From Paenibacillus dakarensis (GTDB lineage Bacteria; Bacillota; Bacilli; Paenibacillales; Paenibacillaceae): 35,224 bases of DNA. The position numbers and the translations under genes are program-made. Shown here piece by piece: positions 17,496-26,081 of this stretch; position 1 is the stretch's first letter, and each line of letters begins with the position of its first letter. Location: NCBI RefSeq assembly GCF_001373415.1, contig NZ_CDSE01000066.1, forward strand, positions 1 to 35,224, given 5' to 3'. Below the pieces are notes generated by a model. It was not told the origin of the DNA. It made no database searches and saw only the letters and a program-made list of their open reading frames with translations.

Positions 17496-19082
17496 ATGAA
17501 AATTCGTAGATGGCTGCTTGTGATGTTCATCTTGTTGTTATGTTTCCCGTTGGTGGTTCCCTCTGCACAAGCTAAAAGTCCGGGAATCAGCATTTTTCTG
17601 GACGGAAAAAAGCTGAACAGTGATATTTCCCCATATATATTGCCCAAGGTAAATGTCACGATGGTTCCTACACGTGTCATTAGTGAAGGGCTTGGAGCAC
17701 AAATCGGATGGAATCAAGGAACTAAGACCGTGACGGTCAGTAAAGATGGCATGCAGCTTGTATTGACCGCTGGACGTAACAACGCGTTAGTGAATGGAGC
17801 GACCATTTCTCTTGATGCGTCTGTCCAGATCAAAAATGGCAGAGTGATGGTTCCGCTTCGTTTTATTAGTGAGAACCTGGGACTAACGGTAAAATGGAAT
17901 CAAGCCGCTCAGCAGATCTCCTTGACCCAAAATCACGCCGTTCCGCCATCGATACCGGGAAATCCTCCTGTATTCCATGAAGATAAAGTGAGCGGGGCAT
18001 GGATTTCGACGGTATTTAATCTGGATTGGCCATCTGACAAGAGCAAAAACAATATGCTTAAACAACAGCAGGAATTCTCCAGCATGCTAAACACTTTGCA
18101 GGATTCTGGAATTAACACGGTTTTCGTGCAAGTTCGTCCGGCGGGAGATGCTCTGTATCCTTCCTCCTTAGTGCCCTGGTCAAAAGTTCTGACAGGCAAA
18201 CAAGGGAATGACCCAGGATATGACCCATTATCCTTCATGGTAGAGGAAGCTCATAGCCGGGGGATGGAAATCCATGCATGGTTTAATCCTTTCCGTGCCA
18301 ATACAGATACATCCACAGCAGGTCTTGCTCCTAATCATGTTGCTCTTCTGTATCCGGAATGGATTCTCAAGGTGAATAGCCAGCTGATGATTAATCCTGG
18401 CATACCTGAAGCACGCCAGCATATTATCGATACCATTATGGAAGTTGTTAATGGATATGATATTGACGGAATTCATCTGGATGATTATTTCTATCCTTCG
18501 AATACCACAATTAATGATGCTGCAGCTTACAAAATGTACAATCAGGGTGGATTTAAGAATATTGGTGATTGGCGCAGAAACAACATCAATACATTCGTTC
18601 AAACCCTTGGAGAGCGTATTGAACGCGTCAAGCCGGAGATTGATTTTGGCATCAGTCCGTTCGGTGTGTGGCGGAATAAATCGTCCGATCCAACGGGTTC
18701 AGATACCAAAGCAGGTGTTACGGCTTATGACAATATGTACGCAGATGTACGTACTTGGATACGTAACGGCTGGATCGACTATGTTGCTCCCCAGATTTAC
18801 TGGAGTATGAATTTTGCTTCAGCAGATTATGACAAGCTGGTGGACTGGTGGGTAAACGAAGTGAGAGGTACCCAGGTGGACCTGCTCATCGGACATGCTG
18901 CCTATAAGGTGGGGGATCTGAAACAGGAGAAGAGCTGGCACAGTGCGATAGAGATCATTGCACAACTCAAATATAATGAACAATACAGCGAAATTGGTGG
19001 AAGCATCTTTTTCAGGGCCCAGAATTTATTAAACAACCCTCAAGGACTTCTTGATCAATTGAAATTATATTATCAGTCATAA
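17496..19082 (+). CDS. Secreted GH10-like hydrolase (GHL10/DUF187) with N-terminal stalk domain
   Basis: Exported protein of 528 residues. The signal peptide is at 1-28 (cleavage near AQA-K). A copper-amine-oxidase-N domain of about 110 residues follows, with the paired motif MVPTRVISEGLGA and MVPLRFISENLGL. A TIM-barrel domain follows from about 165 to the end, with GINTVFVQVRPAGDALYPS, the acidic pair in DIDGIHLDDYFYP, and ISPFGVWRN. This barrel family includes B. subtilis YngK and is predicted to act on a cell-wall or surface glycan; activity is not proven. I use ATG 17496, with GGAGG nine bases upstream, rather than the in-frame ATG 17442, which lies inside the mntR terminator. It interrupts the mntR-yqhO order known from Bacillus. 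Confidence 0.88.
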   Translation: MKIRRWLLVMFILLLCFPLVVPSAQAKSPGISIFLDGKKLNSDISPYILPKVNVTMVPTRVISEGLGAQIGWNQGTKTVTVSKDGMQLVLTAGRNNALVNGATISLDASVQIKNGRVMVPLRFISENLGLTVKWNQAAQQISLTQNHAVPPSIPGNPPVFHEDKVSGAWISTVFNLDWPSDKSKNNMLKQQQEFSSMLNTLQDSGINTVFVQVRPAGDALYPSSLVPWSKVLTGKQGNDPGYDPLSFMVEEAHSRGMEIHAWFNPFRANTDTSTAGLAPNHVALLYPEWILKVNSQLMINPGIPEARQHIIDTIMEVVNGYDIDGIHLDDYFYPSNTTINDAAAYKMYNQGGFKNIGDWRRNNINTFVQTLGERIERVKPEIDFGISPFGVWRNKSSDPTGSDTKAGVTAYDNMYADVRTWIRNGWIDYVAPQIYWSMNFASADYDKLVDWWVNEVRGTQVDLLIGHAAYKVGDLKQEKSWHSAIEIIAQLKYNEQYSEIGGSIFFRAQNLLNNPQGLLDQLKLYYQS

Positions 19083-19108
19083 ATGCGCAAGTCCCAGAGG
19101 AATGAATA

Positions 19109-19155
19109 GTCCCCCGTCTACATACATAGTCAATAGACCATGTGAGGCGGGGGAT
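19109..19155 (+). promoter_or_regulatory. Hairpin covering the patatin ribosome binding site
   Basis: GTCCCCCG at 19109-19116 pairs with CGGGGGAT at 19148-19155, and the second arm contains the ribosome site of the next gene (ATG 19162). There is no T tract, so it is not a normal terminator. Confidence 0.45.
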
Positions 19156-19161
19156 TTCCAT

Positions 19162-20103
19162 ATGCACATCAATGCTGTATTCGAAGGTGGAGGAGTTAAG
19201 GGGATTTCATTAGCCGGAGCTGTTAAAGCAGCTGAATTAGCTGGTATCCATTTCAGCCGGGTTGCCGGAACTTCCTCGGGCTCCATTGTAGCTGCTGTGC
19301 TTGCAGCAGGGTATTCTGCGGATGAAATGAAGACAATTATTGAAGAGACTCCGTTTCAATCCTTACTTAGAAGATCGTCTGTTTTTAATACCCGGATAAT
19401 CGGTCCTGCTCTAAGAGTGTTGATTAAAAAAGGATTGTATTCCGGAGAGGCACTGGAGAATTGGGTTCGCAAAATATTGCTGGAGCGAGGGGTCTTCACC
19501 TTTTCAGATATTCCATACGGGAAGCTGTATATTGTTGCTTCAGATATTACGAACGGCAAGCTTTTAGTTCTTCCCGATGACCTCAGGCAATACGGTATTA
19601 ATCCCTCCACATTTCCTGTGGCCAAAGCTGTACGAATGAGCTGCAGTATTCCTTATTTTTTTGATCCGGTTATACTTCGATTGATCGGTCCCCCTGCCAG
19701 GGGCAAATCACTCAGTGAACAGTTTGTTTATATTGTCGATGGCGGTCTGTTTAGTAATTTTCCGCTGTGGCTTTTTGACCGTCATTTGAAGGAAGGACCC
19801 GAATTTCTTCCGGTAGTCGGGTTTCAAATGGTCGGAAAGAACAGAAGTGAACCGCACCAGATCAGCGGGGCGGTAAGTATGCTGACAGCTTTGGTAGAGA
19901 CTATGCTGTCTGCTCAGGATGAGCGTTATATTGAGCAGCTAAATCGTGAACGGACCATTAAGATTCCTACGCTCGGCATTAGCACAACTCATTTTAATTT
20001 ATCGGCAGAGGAGAGCATGAAATTATACGATTCCGGTTTAAAGGCAGGTAAACAGTTCTTCGCCGCTTGGCAGCCCAATAATCCGCCAGGTATCACGAAA
20101 TAA
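19162..20103 (+). CDS. Patatin-like phospholipase (YqhO homologue)
   Basis: Predicted serine lipid acyl hydrolase of 313 residues. The oxyanion loop is GGGVKG at residues 9-14, the nucleophile elbow is GTSSG (Ser38), and the catalytic Asp193 is in the DGG motif: the full Ser-Asp dyad of bacterial patatins. No signal peptide is seen, so it is cytoplasmic or membrane-peripheral. Its place corresponds to yqhO of B. subtilis, downstream of mntR. ATG 19162 has GCGGGGGA at a proper distance. The frame also opens at ATG 19102, but that start would add 20 residues before the conserved beta strand. A shared two-way terminator ends it. Confidence 0.9.
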   Translation: MHINAVFEGGGVKGISLAGAVKAAELAGIHFSRVAGTSSGSIVAAVLAAGYSADEMKTIIEETPFQSLLRRSSVFNTRIIGPALRVLIKKGLYSGEALENWVRKILLERGVFTFSDIPYGKLYIVASDITNGKLLVLPDDLRQYGINPSTFPVAKAVRMSCSIPYFFDPVILRLIGPPARGKSLSEQFVYIVDGGLFSNFPLWLFDRHLKEGPEFLPVVGFQMVGKNRSEPHQISGAVSMLTALVETMLSAQDERYIEQLNRERTIKIPTLGISTTHFNLSAEESMKLYDSGLKAGKQFFAAWQPNNPPGITK

Positions 20104-20147
20104 AAAACCCATCCGACATGTGCATGAAGCGCTGCCGGATGGGTTTT
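20104..20147. terminator. Bidirectional terminator
   Basis: AAAACCCATCCG at 20104-20115 pairs perfectly with CGGATGGGTTTT at 20136-20147. A-rich and T-rich flanks let it serve the patatin gene (+) and the yqhQ-yqhP pair (-). Confidence 0.9.
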
Positions 20148-20489
20148 CTAGTGATATTTCGGTAAATCATCGGGTGGGTCATTCTTGCCTTTTTGGCCGT
20201 CGATGACCTGAAAAGGATAATGCTTTCGTTTTGGAGAAGGATTGCTGCTTTTGCGGGCCTTACTTGACTTTGCTGCCATTTTAGCGGCAGTTCGCTTAGA
20301 AGGCTTCACTTTCGGATGCTTCTTCGCACCAAAACGGGTAGGCGGAAACTTGTAGAGCAGGAATACGACGCCTACAACAATTACTGGAATGAACATCGCC
20401 GGTGATAAAGGATCTCTTAAGAAACCTAACACAATTAGTACAGCTATAGCCCCCAAAAACACCTTATCTTTCAATCTCAGCCTTTTCAT
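20148..20489 (-). CDS. Small membrane protein with basic tail (position of YqhP)
   Basis: Protein of 113 residues and unknown function. Two hydrophobic segments (about 10-25 and 30-47) are followed by a strongly basic Lys/Ser/Ala-rich cytoplasmic-type tail (about 50-90) and a short acidic end. It starts only seven bases after the stop of the DUF1385 gene and shares its operon. AAAGG overlaps the end of that gene. The position matches yqhP in B. subtilis, but I can claim synteny only, not sequence identity. The basic tail may bind nucleic acid or phospholipid heads; that is inference. Confidence 0.75.
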   Translation of the reverse strand: MKRLRLKDKVFLGAIAVLIVLGFLRDPLSPAMFIPVIVVGVVFLLYKFPPTRFGAKKHPKVKPSKRTAAKMAAKSSKARKSSNPSPKRKHYPFQVIDGQKGKNDPPDDLPKYH

Positions 20490-20496
20490 GGATTAT

Positions 20497-21489
20497 TCAT
20501 CCTTTCGCGGGATCCAAAACACTTCCTGATAGAGGCTGCTGAACTGATACTTTATCATATTGAGCATCCAGCTCACGCATCCGGTTGAAGGAGGCGATGG
20601 ATACTTCTACTTGATCATCGGTTGGCTCTTTCGTGGTTAATAGTTGAAGCCACAGTCCCGGATAACCTAAGTAACGAAGCACCGGAACTTCTCTGATTGA
20701 ATTCGTAAACTTCAAGAACTCAAAGGATATGCCGAGTACAACCGGCAGAAGCACGATCCTTTGGATGATTCGTTCTGTCAGCGTATCCCAAGGCACGACA
20801 GAGTAAATAACAACACCCAGGACGATTGTAAGCATCATAAAGCTGCTGCCGCAGCGGTAATGCAAACGCGTATATTTCTGTACATTTTTAACGGTCAATT
20901 CCTCACCGGCTTCAAATGCAGAGATGACTTTATGTTCCGCACCATGATACTGGAATAATCTCTTGATGACAGGAGTAAGCGAAATGGCCCACAGATAAGC
21001 CAGAAGCAAGATCAGCTTAATAATGCCTTCTACTAGATTATGAAGAACATAATGATCAAATGAATTGCCAAACAAAAAATCTTCAACAAACACAGGAACA
21101 AGCGTGAACAGTAATTTACCGAAAATAAATGACAGTACACTGACGGCAGCGACACCAATAATCATGCTGAGACTCCAGCCGGAGTCTTCTTTTTCTTTCT
21201 GCTGTTCGCGTTCCTCAGGTTCCATTGTATCGTCAGCATAGGCATCTGCTGAGAAGTTAAGGTGCTTGGACCCCTTAATGCTAGAATCTATAAGGCTGAT
21301 GATGCCGCGAAGAAGCGGAACTTTGCGCAGTTTGCGAACCCAGGTCTTGTCTTCACGAGGCACCTCTAGAAACTTGATTTCGTTGTTTTTTCTCCGAACT
21401 GCTGTGACGTTTACATGCTTGCCGCCGAACATAACGCCCTCGATGACGGCTTGGCCACCGTAGCTTACCGGAGTTGACTTTTGGGACAA
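20497..21489 (-). CDS. DUF1385 membrane protein (YqhQ homologue)
   Basis: Conserved membrane protein of unknown function, about 330 residues. Family motifs: YGGQAVIEGVMFGG at the N-terminus, the VPLLRGIISLIDS segment, four or so membrane helices, and the histidine motif YHGAEHKVISAFE. The acidic insert near residues 90-105 (EPEEREQQKEKED) is variable. I use TTG at 21489, which has GGAAGG eight bases upstream and gives MSQKSTPVSYGG, similar to B. subtilis YqhQ. A GTG at 21498 abuts the ribosome site. It is divergent from the yqhR homologue and followed by the YqhP-like gene. Confidence 0.9.
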   Translation of the reverse strand: MSQKSTPVSYGGQAVIEGVMFGGKHVNVTAVRRKNNEIKFLEVPREDKTWVRKLRKVPLLRGIISLIDSSIKGSKHLNFSADAYADDTMEPEEREQQKEKEDSGWSLSMIIGVAAVSVLSFIFGKLLFTLVPVFVEDFLFGNSFDHYVLHNLVEGIIKLILLLAYLWAISLTPVIKRLFQYHGAEHKVISAFEAGEELTVKNVQKYTRLHYRCGSSFMMLTIVLGVVIYSVVPWDTLTERIIQRIVLLPVVLGISFEFLKFTNSIREVPVLRYLGYPGLWLQLLTTKEPTDDQVEVSIASFNRMRELDAQYDKVSVQQPLSGSVLDPAKG

Positions 21490-21674
21490 CCATTTCACCT
21501 TCCTGTCTAATGTTAAGAACTTTATTATTTATAGTACCATTGTATCGAATTTTTGAAGTAATTTCTAGTTGGATTAGCCTTTCTAGAAAGGAGCATAATA
21601 ATTACCGAATTGAGGCAGCTTTAGAATATGCCTTAAAAACTGATAACGAACGTTTGAGAGGAGAACTGCCAAGC

Positions 21675-22172
21675 ATGAGTCAAATGCAGCATCGATCAGA
21701 GAAAATCCGCACCAATCGATTTTTGTTTGCGTTAGAGTTAGGGTTTTATGCGGGCCTGATCTGGGGAGGAATTCGCTGGATATTCTATGCTCTTCATTTT
21801 ACCACGATTGTTCCAGGCTTTTTGTTAGAGCCGTATTTTAAACATTCCTTTCTAAAAAGTATGGAAGGACAGGCCCTAGGTTGGATATCTTTTATCGCTC
21901 TGTCCATTATAGCTTCGATGTTATATGTGTTTTTGTTTCGTAAGGCAAAAGGTCCATGGCCGGGAATAGCATATGGCGTAATATGGTGGGCTGTGCTCTT
22001 CTTTGCCTTGACACCATTATTGCATATGACATTACCGATGAACCGCCTGTCGTGGGATACGAAAATTTCTGAAATTTGCCTGTTTTTACTGTGGGGATTG
22101 TTCATTGGCTATACAACGGCAGAGGAATATACGGATGAACGAGCAAGAGAACCTGAAGAGGTGCTGGGCTGA
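21675..22172 (+). CDS. YqhR-like membrane protein
   Basis: Integral membrane protein of 165 residues with four hydrophobic segments (about 17-35, 65-85, 93-112 and 130-148). Conserved-looking motifs are FYAGLIWGGIRW, WPGIAYGVIWW and the tail GYTTAEEYTDE. The function is unknown. It sits between yqhQ and aroQ exactly as yqhR does in B. subtilis. The frame is open from 21474, but ATG 21675 with AGGAG 11 bases upstream is the credible start, because the region before it is the divergent promoter gap. About 77 bases separate it from aroQ. Confidence 0.85.
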   Translation: MSQMQHRSEKIRTNRFLFALELGFYAGLIWGGIRWIFYALHFTTIVPGFLLEPYFKHSFLKSMEGQALGWISFIALSIIASMLYVFLFRKAKGPWPGIAYGVIWWAVLFFALTPLLHMTLPMNRLSWDTKISEICLFLLWGLFIGYTTAEEYTDERAREPEEVLG

Positions 22173-22249
22173 CGCAAAAAAACTTCTCAAGAAGATACCG
22201 CCTATGGTAAAATAGCATTTGGTTATTTGACGAAAAGGTGGGGAACCCC

Positions 22250-22696
22250 ATGAAATCCGTATGGGTCATCAACGGACCGAACTTGAACTTGTTAGGTATT
22301 CGTGAACCAGGAATATATGGATCGCTCAGCCTCCAAAGTATCGAGGATCGTTTACGTAAATTGGCGGACAACGCCGGAATCGATATTACCTTCTATCAAT
22401 CGAACCATGAGGGCGCTATTATCGACCGGATTCATGAAGCAATGGGACAGGCAGACGGGATATTGTTAAATCCGGGCGCTCTGACTCATTACAGCTATGC
22501 AGTTCGGGATGCGATAAGCTCTGTAAAGATTCCGACGGTGGAAGTCCATCTATCCAACATCCATGCCAGAGAGACCTTTCGACATACCTCGGTTATTGCT
22601 CCGGTTTGTGCGGGACAGATTTCCGGATTTGGGGCTGCGAGTTATGAACTGGGAATCCACGCACTTCTGGATGTTCTGGAACAACCGAATTCGTAA
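22250..22696 (+). CDS. aroQ: 3-dehydroquinate dehydratase, type II
   Basis: Shikimate-pathway enzyme of 148 residues that dehydrates 3-dehydroquinate; it works as a dodecamer in the family. Active-site motifs are complete: NGPNLNLLG at 8-16 with the flexible lid that carries Tyr23, [20 protein letters not shown], and [11 protein letters not shown] with catalytic His105. ATG 22250 has AAAAGGTGGGG about six bases upstream; a GTG at 22238 inside that site is rejected. The order aroQ, Xaa-Pro peptidase, efp matches B. subtilis yqhS-yqhT-efp. The next gene starts 34 bases later. Confidence 0.96.
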   Translation: MKSVWVINGPNLNLLGIREPGIYGSLSLQSIEDRLRKLADNAGIDITFYQSNHEGAIIDRIHEAMGQADGILLNPGALTHYSYAVRDAISSVKIPTVEVHLSNIHARETFRHTSVIAPVCAGQISGFGAASYELGIHALLDVLEQPNS

Positions 22697-22730
22697 AGTA
22701 GTGTTTTAAGCGGGAGAGGAGACGGAGTAA

Positions 22731-23801
22731 ATGGCTAACAAACGGGTTAAACAACTGCGTGTCATGTTACAGGAACAGGGATTGTCGGCAATGCTTGTCG
22801 CAAGTCCGATTAACCGGCGTTATTTGACAGGGTTTACCGGATCAGCAGGGTATGTGCTTATTACGCGTAACCAATCTTATCTGTTAACTGATTTCCGCTA
22901 TATGACACAGGCTCCTCAGCAGGCGATCGGGTTTAAAGTCATCGAGCATGGCGCAAATGTTATGGATACGGTAAAAGAACTTCTTGCTGCGGAAGGGATT
23001 ACATCCCTGGGATTCGAGCAAGAGCATGTTACATATGCAGTTTTTACCGGCTATACCGAACAGCTTAAGCCGGTAACTCTGACTCCGGTTTCAGGTCTTG
23101 TGGAACAGCTGCGTGTATTTAAGGACAGTGATGAATTGCAGGTAATGCAGCGTGCGGCGGACCTTGCAGATGCAACCTTCAGTCATGTCTTAAATATAGT
23201 GGAAGCTGGAAAGACAGAGCGTGAAATCGATTTGCAAATGGAGATGTTCATGCGTAGTCACGGTGCGTCTTCTTCATCGTTTGACACGATTGTCGCGTCT
23301 GGCGAGCGCTCTGCATTGCCTCACGGTGTTGCAAGTGATCGTGTTATCCAGGGGAATGAATTTATCACATTTGATTTTGGCGCGCTTCTGGATGGATATT
23401 GCTCCGATCTTACGAGAACCATCGCGATTGGAACACCAGACCCGAAACTGAAAGAGATTTATGACATTGTACTGGAAGCACAATTGCACGCTTTGGACCA
23501 TATCAAGCCAGGTATGACAGGGCGGGAAGCTGATGCTTTGACCCGTGATATCATTACTAAGTATGGTTATGGTGAATATTTTGGTCACAGTACAGGTCAT
23601 GGTCTTGGGATGGAGGTCCATGAATCTCCGCGACTGTCCAAGGCAAGTGATGATGTGCTTAAACCAGGTATGGTTGTTACCGTAGAGCCAGGCATTTATT
23701 TGCCTGGTCTTGGCGGGGTTCGAATCGAAGATGATATTGTGATCACCGAAACGGGTATTCATATCTTGACGAGCTCGAACAAAAAGTTTACGGCTCTTTA
23801 A
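22731..23801 (+). CDS. Xaa-Pro aminopeptidase family protein (YqhT homologue, M24)
   Basis: Metallopeptidase of 356 residues in the pita-bread fold, expected to cut after residue 1 in Xaa-Pro peptides or to act as a prolidase. An N-terminal creatinase-like domain (about 1-130) is followed by the catalytic domain, with metal ligands in [18 protein letters not shown] (two Asp), [12 protein letters not shown] (His), VTVEPGIYL (Glu) and GVRIEDD (Glu): all five are present. It is cytoplasmic, with no signal peptide. It lies just before efp, an old conserved pairing; both may help cells handle proline-rich proteins, which is inference. Confidence 0.94.
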   Translation: MANKRVKQLRVMLQEQGLSAMLVASPINRRYLTGFTGSAGYVLITRNQSYLLTDFRYMTQAPQQAIGFKVIEHGANVMDTVKELLAAEGITSLGFEQEHVTYAVFTGYTEQLKPVTLTPVSGLVEQLRVFKDSDELQVMQRAADLADATFSHVLNIVEAGKTEREIDLQMEMFMRSHGASSSSFDTIVASGERSALPHGVASDRVIQGNEFITFDFGALLDGYCSDLTRTIAIGTPDPKLKEIYDIVLEAQLHALDHIKPGMTGREADALTRDIITKYGYGEYFGHSTGHGLGMEVHESPRLSKASDDVLKPGMVVTVEPGIYLPGLGGVRIEDDIVITETGIHILTSSNKKFTAL

Positions 23802-23842
23802 GAAACCAGCGGATCAATGAACTAATTTTAGGAGGGAATCGA

Positions 23843-24400
23843 ATGATTTCAGTCAACGATTTTAAAACAGGATTAACCGTAGAAGTAGATGGAGATATTT
23901 TTACCGTATTGGATTTTCAGCACGTTAAGCCGGGTAAAGGAGCAGCGTTTGTTCGTTCCAAGCTGAAAAACCTTCGTAACGGCAACACCGTGGAGAAAAC
24001 CTTCCGTGCAGGTGAGACCATTGGTCGTGCACAAATCGAGAACCGTGGTGTTCAATATCTGTATGCAAGTGGTCAAGAGCATGTATTTATGGACAACGAA
24101 ACTTATGACCAATTCAGCTTGACTAATGAGCAGCTGGAATGGGAATTGAACTTCCTGAAAGAGAACATGAATGTTAATATCATCAGCTACCAGGGAGAAA
24201 TTTTGGGAATTAACCTGCCTAACAGCGTAGAGCTGAAGGTTGTTGAAACAGAGCCTGGTGTTAAAGGTAATACGGCTCAAGGTGCTACAAAGAATGCTAA
24301 ATTGGAAACGGGTCTTAATGTACAGGTTCCGCTCTTTATTAATGAAGAGGATGTTCTGTTGATTGATACTCGTGAAGGCAAATATATCTCCCGCGCATAA
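23843..24400 (+). CDS. efp: Elongation factor P
   Basis: Translation factor of 185 residues that rescues ribosomes stalled at polyproline. It has three beta-barrel domains, and the tip loop [10 protein letters not shown] carries Lys32, the residue that is modified in B. subtilis EF-P. The length is the same as in B. subtilis. AGGAGG lies eight bases before the ATG. A strong terminator ends the aroQ-yqhT-efp unit. Confidence 0.98.
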   Translation: MISVNDFKTGLTVEVDGDIFTVLDFQHVKPGKGAAFVRSKLKNLRNGNTVEKTFRAGETIGRAQIENRGVQYLYASGQEHVFMDNETYDQFSLTNEQLEWELNFLKENMNVNIISYQGEILGINLPNSVELKVVETEPGVKGNTAQGATKNAKLETGLNVQVPLFINEEDVLLIDTREGKYISRA

Positions 24401-24419
24401 TGGGTTAAACTAAAGCAAG

Positions 24420-24466
24420 GACTGTCTCAAGAGTTGTTTTCAACTTTTGGACAGTCTTTTTTTTTT
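24420..24466 (+). terminator. Terminator after efp
   Basis: GACTGTC at 24420-24426 pairs with GACAGTC at 24450-24456. An inner stem (CAAGAGTTG/CAACTTTTG) extends the hairpin, and ten T residues follow. Confidence 0.95.
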
Positions 24467-24555
24467 GCAATTTACCAATTTAGATATAAAAGAGATGATT
24501 TAGCGTCAGGCTAATAAGGTTTTGTCGAAAAATCTGGATGATGTCTGAAATAATC

Positions 24556-24583
24556 TTGACGAAACCAAGCATTTTCGTATTAT
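24556..24583 (+). promoter_or_regulatory. SigA promoter of the aspartokinase gene
   Basis: TTGACG at 24556-24561, 16 bases, TATTAT at 24578-24583. It leaves a leader of only about 55 bases, too short for a lysine riboswitch. Confidence 0.6.
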
Positions 24584-24645
24584 ACTGTGTTAAAGCGAAA
24601 AACCAAAATGATACATATGAATAAGAGTGGGGAGTGAAGGAAGCA

Positions 24646-25899
24646 TTGTCACTGTATGTCATGAAATTCGGGGGCAGTTCGGTTGGAGATGTTGAACGTA
24701 TGCAGCGCGTCGCCCGAAGAATCGTAGAGAAGCAAGATGAAGGTCACCAGTGTGTGGTAGTCGTATCGGCCATGGGGGATACCACTGACGAGTTAATAGA
24801 CCAGTCCAAATTGTTGAATCCTAATCCTCCAGCACGTGAGATGGATATGTTAATGACAACAGGTGAACAGATTTCCATGTCCCTGTTATCAATGGCAATC
24901 CATAGCCTGGGACGCGAAGCGGTATCATACACAGGATGGCAGGCAGGATTTCGTACAGAGCCGATTCATGGAAAAGCTAGAATTACAGATATTACACCAA
25001 TACGTGTCAATAAAGCCCTGGATGAAGGGAAAATTGTTATTGTAGCTGGCTTCCAAGGGATGACGGATGACGGTGAAATTACTACACTCGGCCGCGGTGG
25101 ATCAGATACAACAGCGGTTGCGCTGGCTGCAGCGATTCATGCTGATGTATGCGAGATTTACACGGATGTGGATGGCATTTATTCTACAGATCCGCGAGTT
25201 GTAAAATGCGCCCGCAAGCTGAATGAGATTTCCTACGATGAAATGCTGGAACTTGCAAACCTTGGTGCCGCTGTTTTGCATCCAAGAGCCGTAGAGTATG
25301 CGAAGCATAATCAGGTAAAGCTTGTTGTCAGATCCAGCTTTAATAATAACGAAGGAACGGTTGTTAAGGAGGAAGCAAGCATGGAACAAGGGGTTGTAGT
25401 AAGCGGAATTGCTTACGATAAAAATGTTGCGAGAATCAGTATTTTGGGAGTAGGCGATTTCCCCGGGGTGTTGGCTAAAATGTTCGGGGAGCTTGCTAAG
25501 GAAGGAATCGATGTAGATATTATCGTTCAGAGCGGTGTTATGAATGGTGAGGCCGATTTCTCCTTCACCGTATCTTTAGCGGATCGGGAACGCGCGCTGT
25601 CAGTCATTCAAGGCATTCGCGAAGAGCTTCCTTTCCGTGAAGTGACTTCAGAGGATAACCTGGTGAAGGTGTCCATCGTCGGGGCTGGTATGGTCAGCCA
25701 TCCAGGTGTTGCTGCACAGATGTTTGATGTAATTTCAAGAGAAAATGTCAGCATCAAGATGGTAAGTACATCTGAAATTAAGGTATCCTGTGTCATTGAT
25801 GGCACCAACCTGCAAAAGGTAGTTCAGGCGCTTCATACCGCGTACGGACTTGATACCGACCAGCAGGCTGCCGTTGGCGGTCCTCAGGTGCGAAGATAA
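24646..25899 (+). CDS. lysC: Aspartate kinase with two ACT domains (LysC type)
   Basis: First enzyme of the aspartate pathway (lysine, threonine, methionine, diaminopimelate), 417 residues. The kinase domain starts with VMKFGGSSVGDVERM and includes GFQGMTDDGEITTLGRGGSDTTA and the EIYTDVDGIYSTDPR loop. Two ACT regulatory domains follow (about 265-340 and 345-410, beginning ARISILGVGDFPGV and VKVSIVGAGMVSHPGV). The length and layout match B. subtilis LysC. I use TTG 24646, giving MSLYVMKFGG; GTG 24634 sits on the ribosome site and ATG 24661 is also possible. An internal start for a beta subunit is visible. The gene is inserted between efp and yqhV relative to Bacillus. Confidence 0.93.
   Translation: MSLYVMKFGGSSVGDVERMQRVARRIVEKQDEGHQCVVVVSAMGDTTDELIDQSKLLNPNPPAREMDMLMTTGEQISMSLLSMAIHSLGREAVSYTGWQAGFRTEPIHGKARITDITPIRVNKALDEGKIVIVAGFQGMTDDGEITTLGRGGSDTTAVALAAAIHADVCEIYTDVDGIYSTDPRVVKCARKLNEISYDEMLELANLGAAVLHPRAVEYAKHNQVKLVVRSSFNNNEGTVVKEEASMEQGVVVSGIAYDKNVARISILGVGDFPGVLAKMFGELAKEGIDVDIIVQSGVMNGEADFSFTVSLADRERALSVIQGIREELPFREVTSEDNLVKVSIVGAGMVSHPGVAAQMFDVISRENVSIKMVSTSEIKVSCVIDGTNLQKVVQALHTAYGLDTDQQAAVGGPQVRR
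25366..25899 (+). other. Internal ribosome site and in-frame start for the aspartokinase beta subunit
   Basis: AAGGAGG at 25366-25372 stands eight bases before an in-frame ATG at 25381. Starting there gives 172 residues (246-417) made of just the two ACT domains. B. subtilis AKII is known to make its beta subunit in this way. This site is stronger than the one for the full-length protein. Confidence 0.7.
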
Positions 25900-25922
25900 A
25901 ATTCATATTGATTTATATTTTT

Positions 25923-25953
25923 AATCCCGGTCTTTCACAGGCCGGGATTTTTT
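25923..25953 (+). terminator. Terminator after the aspartokinase gene
   Basis: AATCCCGG at 25923-25930 pairs with CCGGGATT at 25942-25949, followed by T residues. Confidence 0.92.
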
Positions 25954-26081
25954 GCGTTCATGATCTATGAGATTTAGGAAAAGTAGAGATAAATCAAGAG
26001 AAGGCAGCATATTTTAACACAGCCATCATTTTTACAGGGATATGTAAAATGCTAACACCAATTAACAAGGAGGCTATAAGC

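Noticed and set aside
21474..21674. Longer N-terminus for the yqhR homologue
   Set aside because: The added part would overlap the start of the divergent yqhQ gene, while ATG 21675 has a proper ribosome site.
24467..24645. Lysine riboswitch before the aspartokinase gene
   Set aside because: No L-box-like pairing was seen, and the predicted transcription start leaves only about 55 bases of leader.
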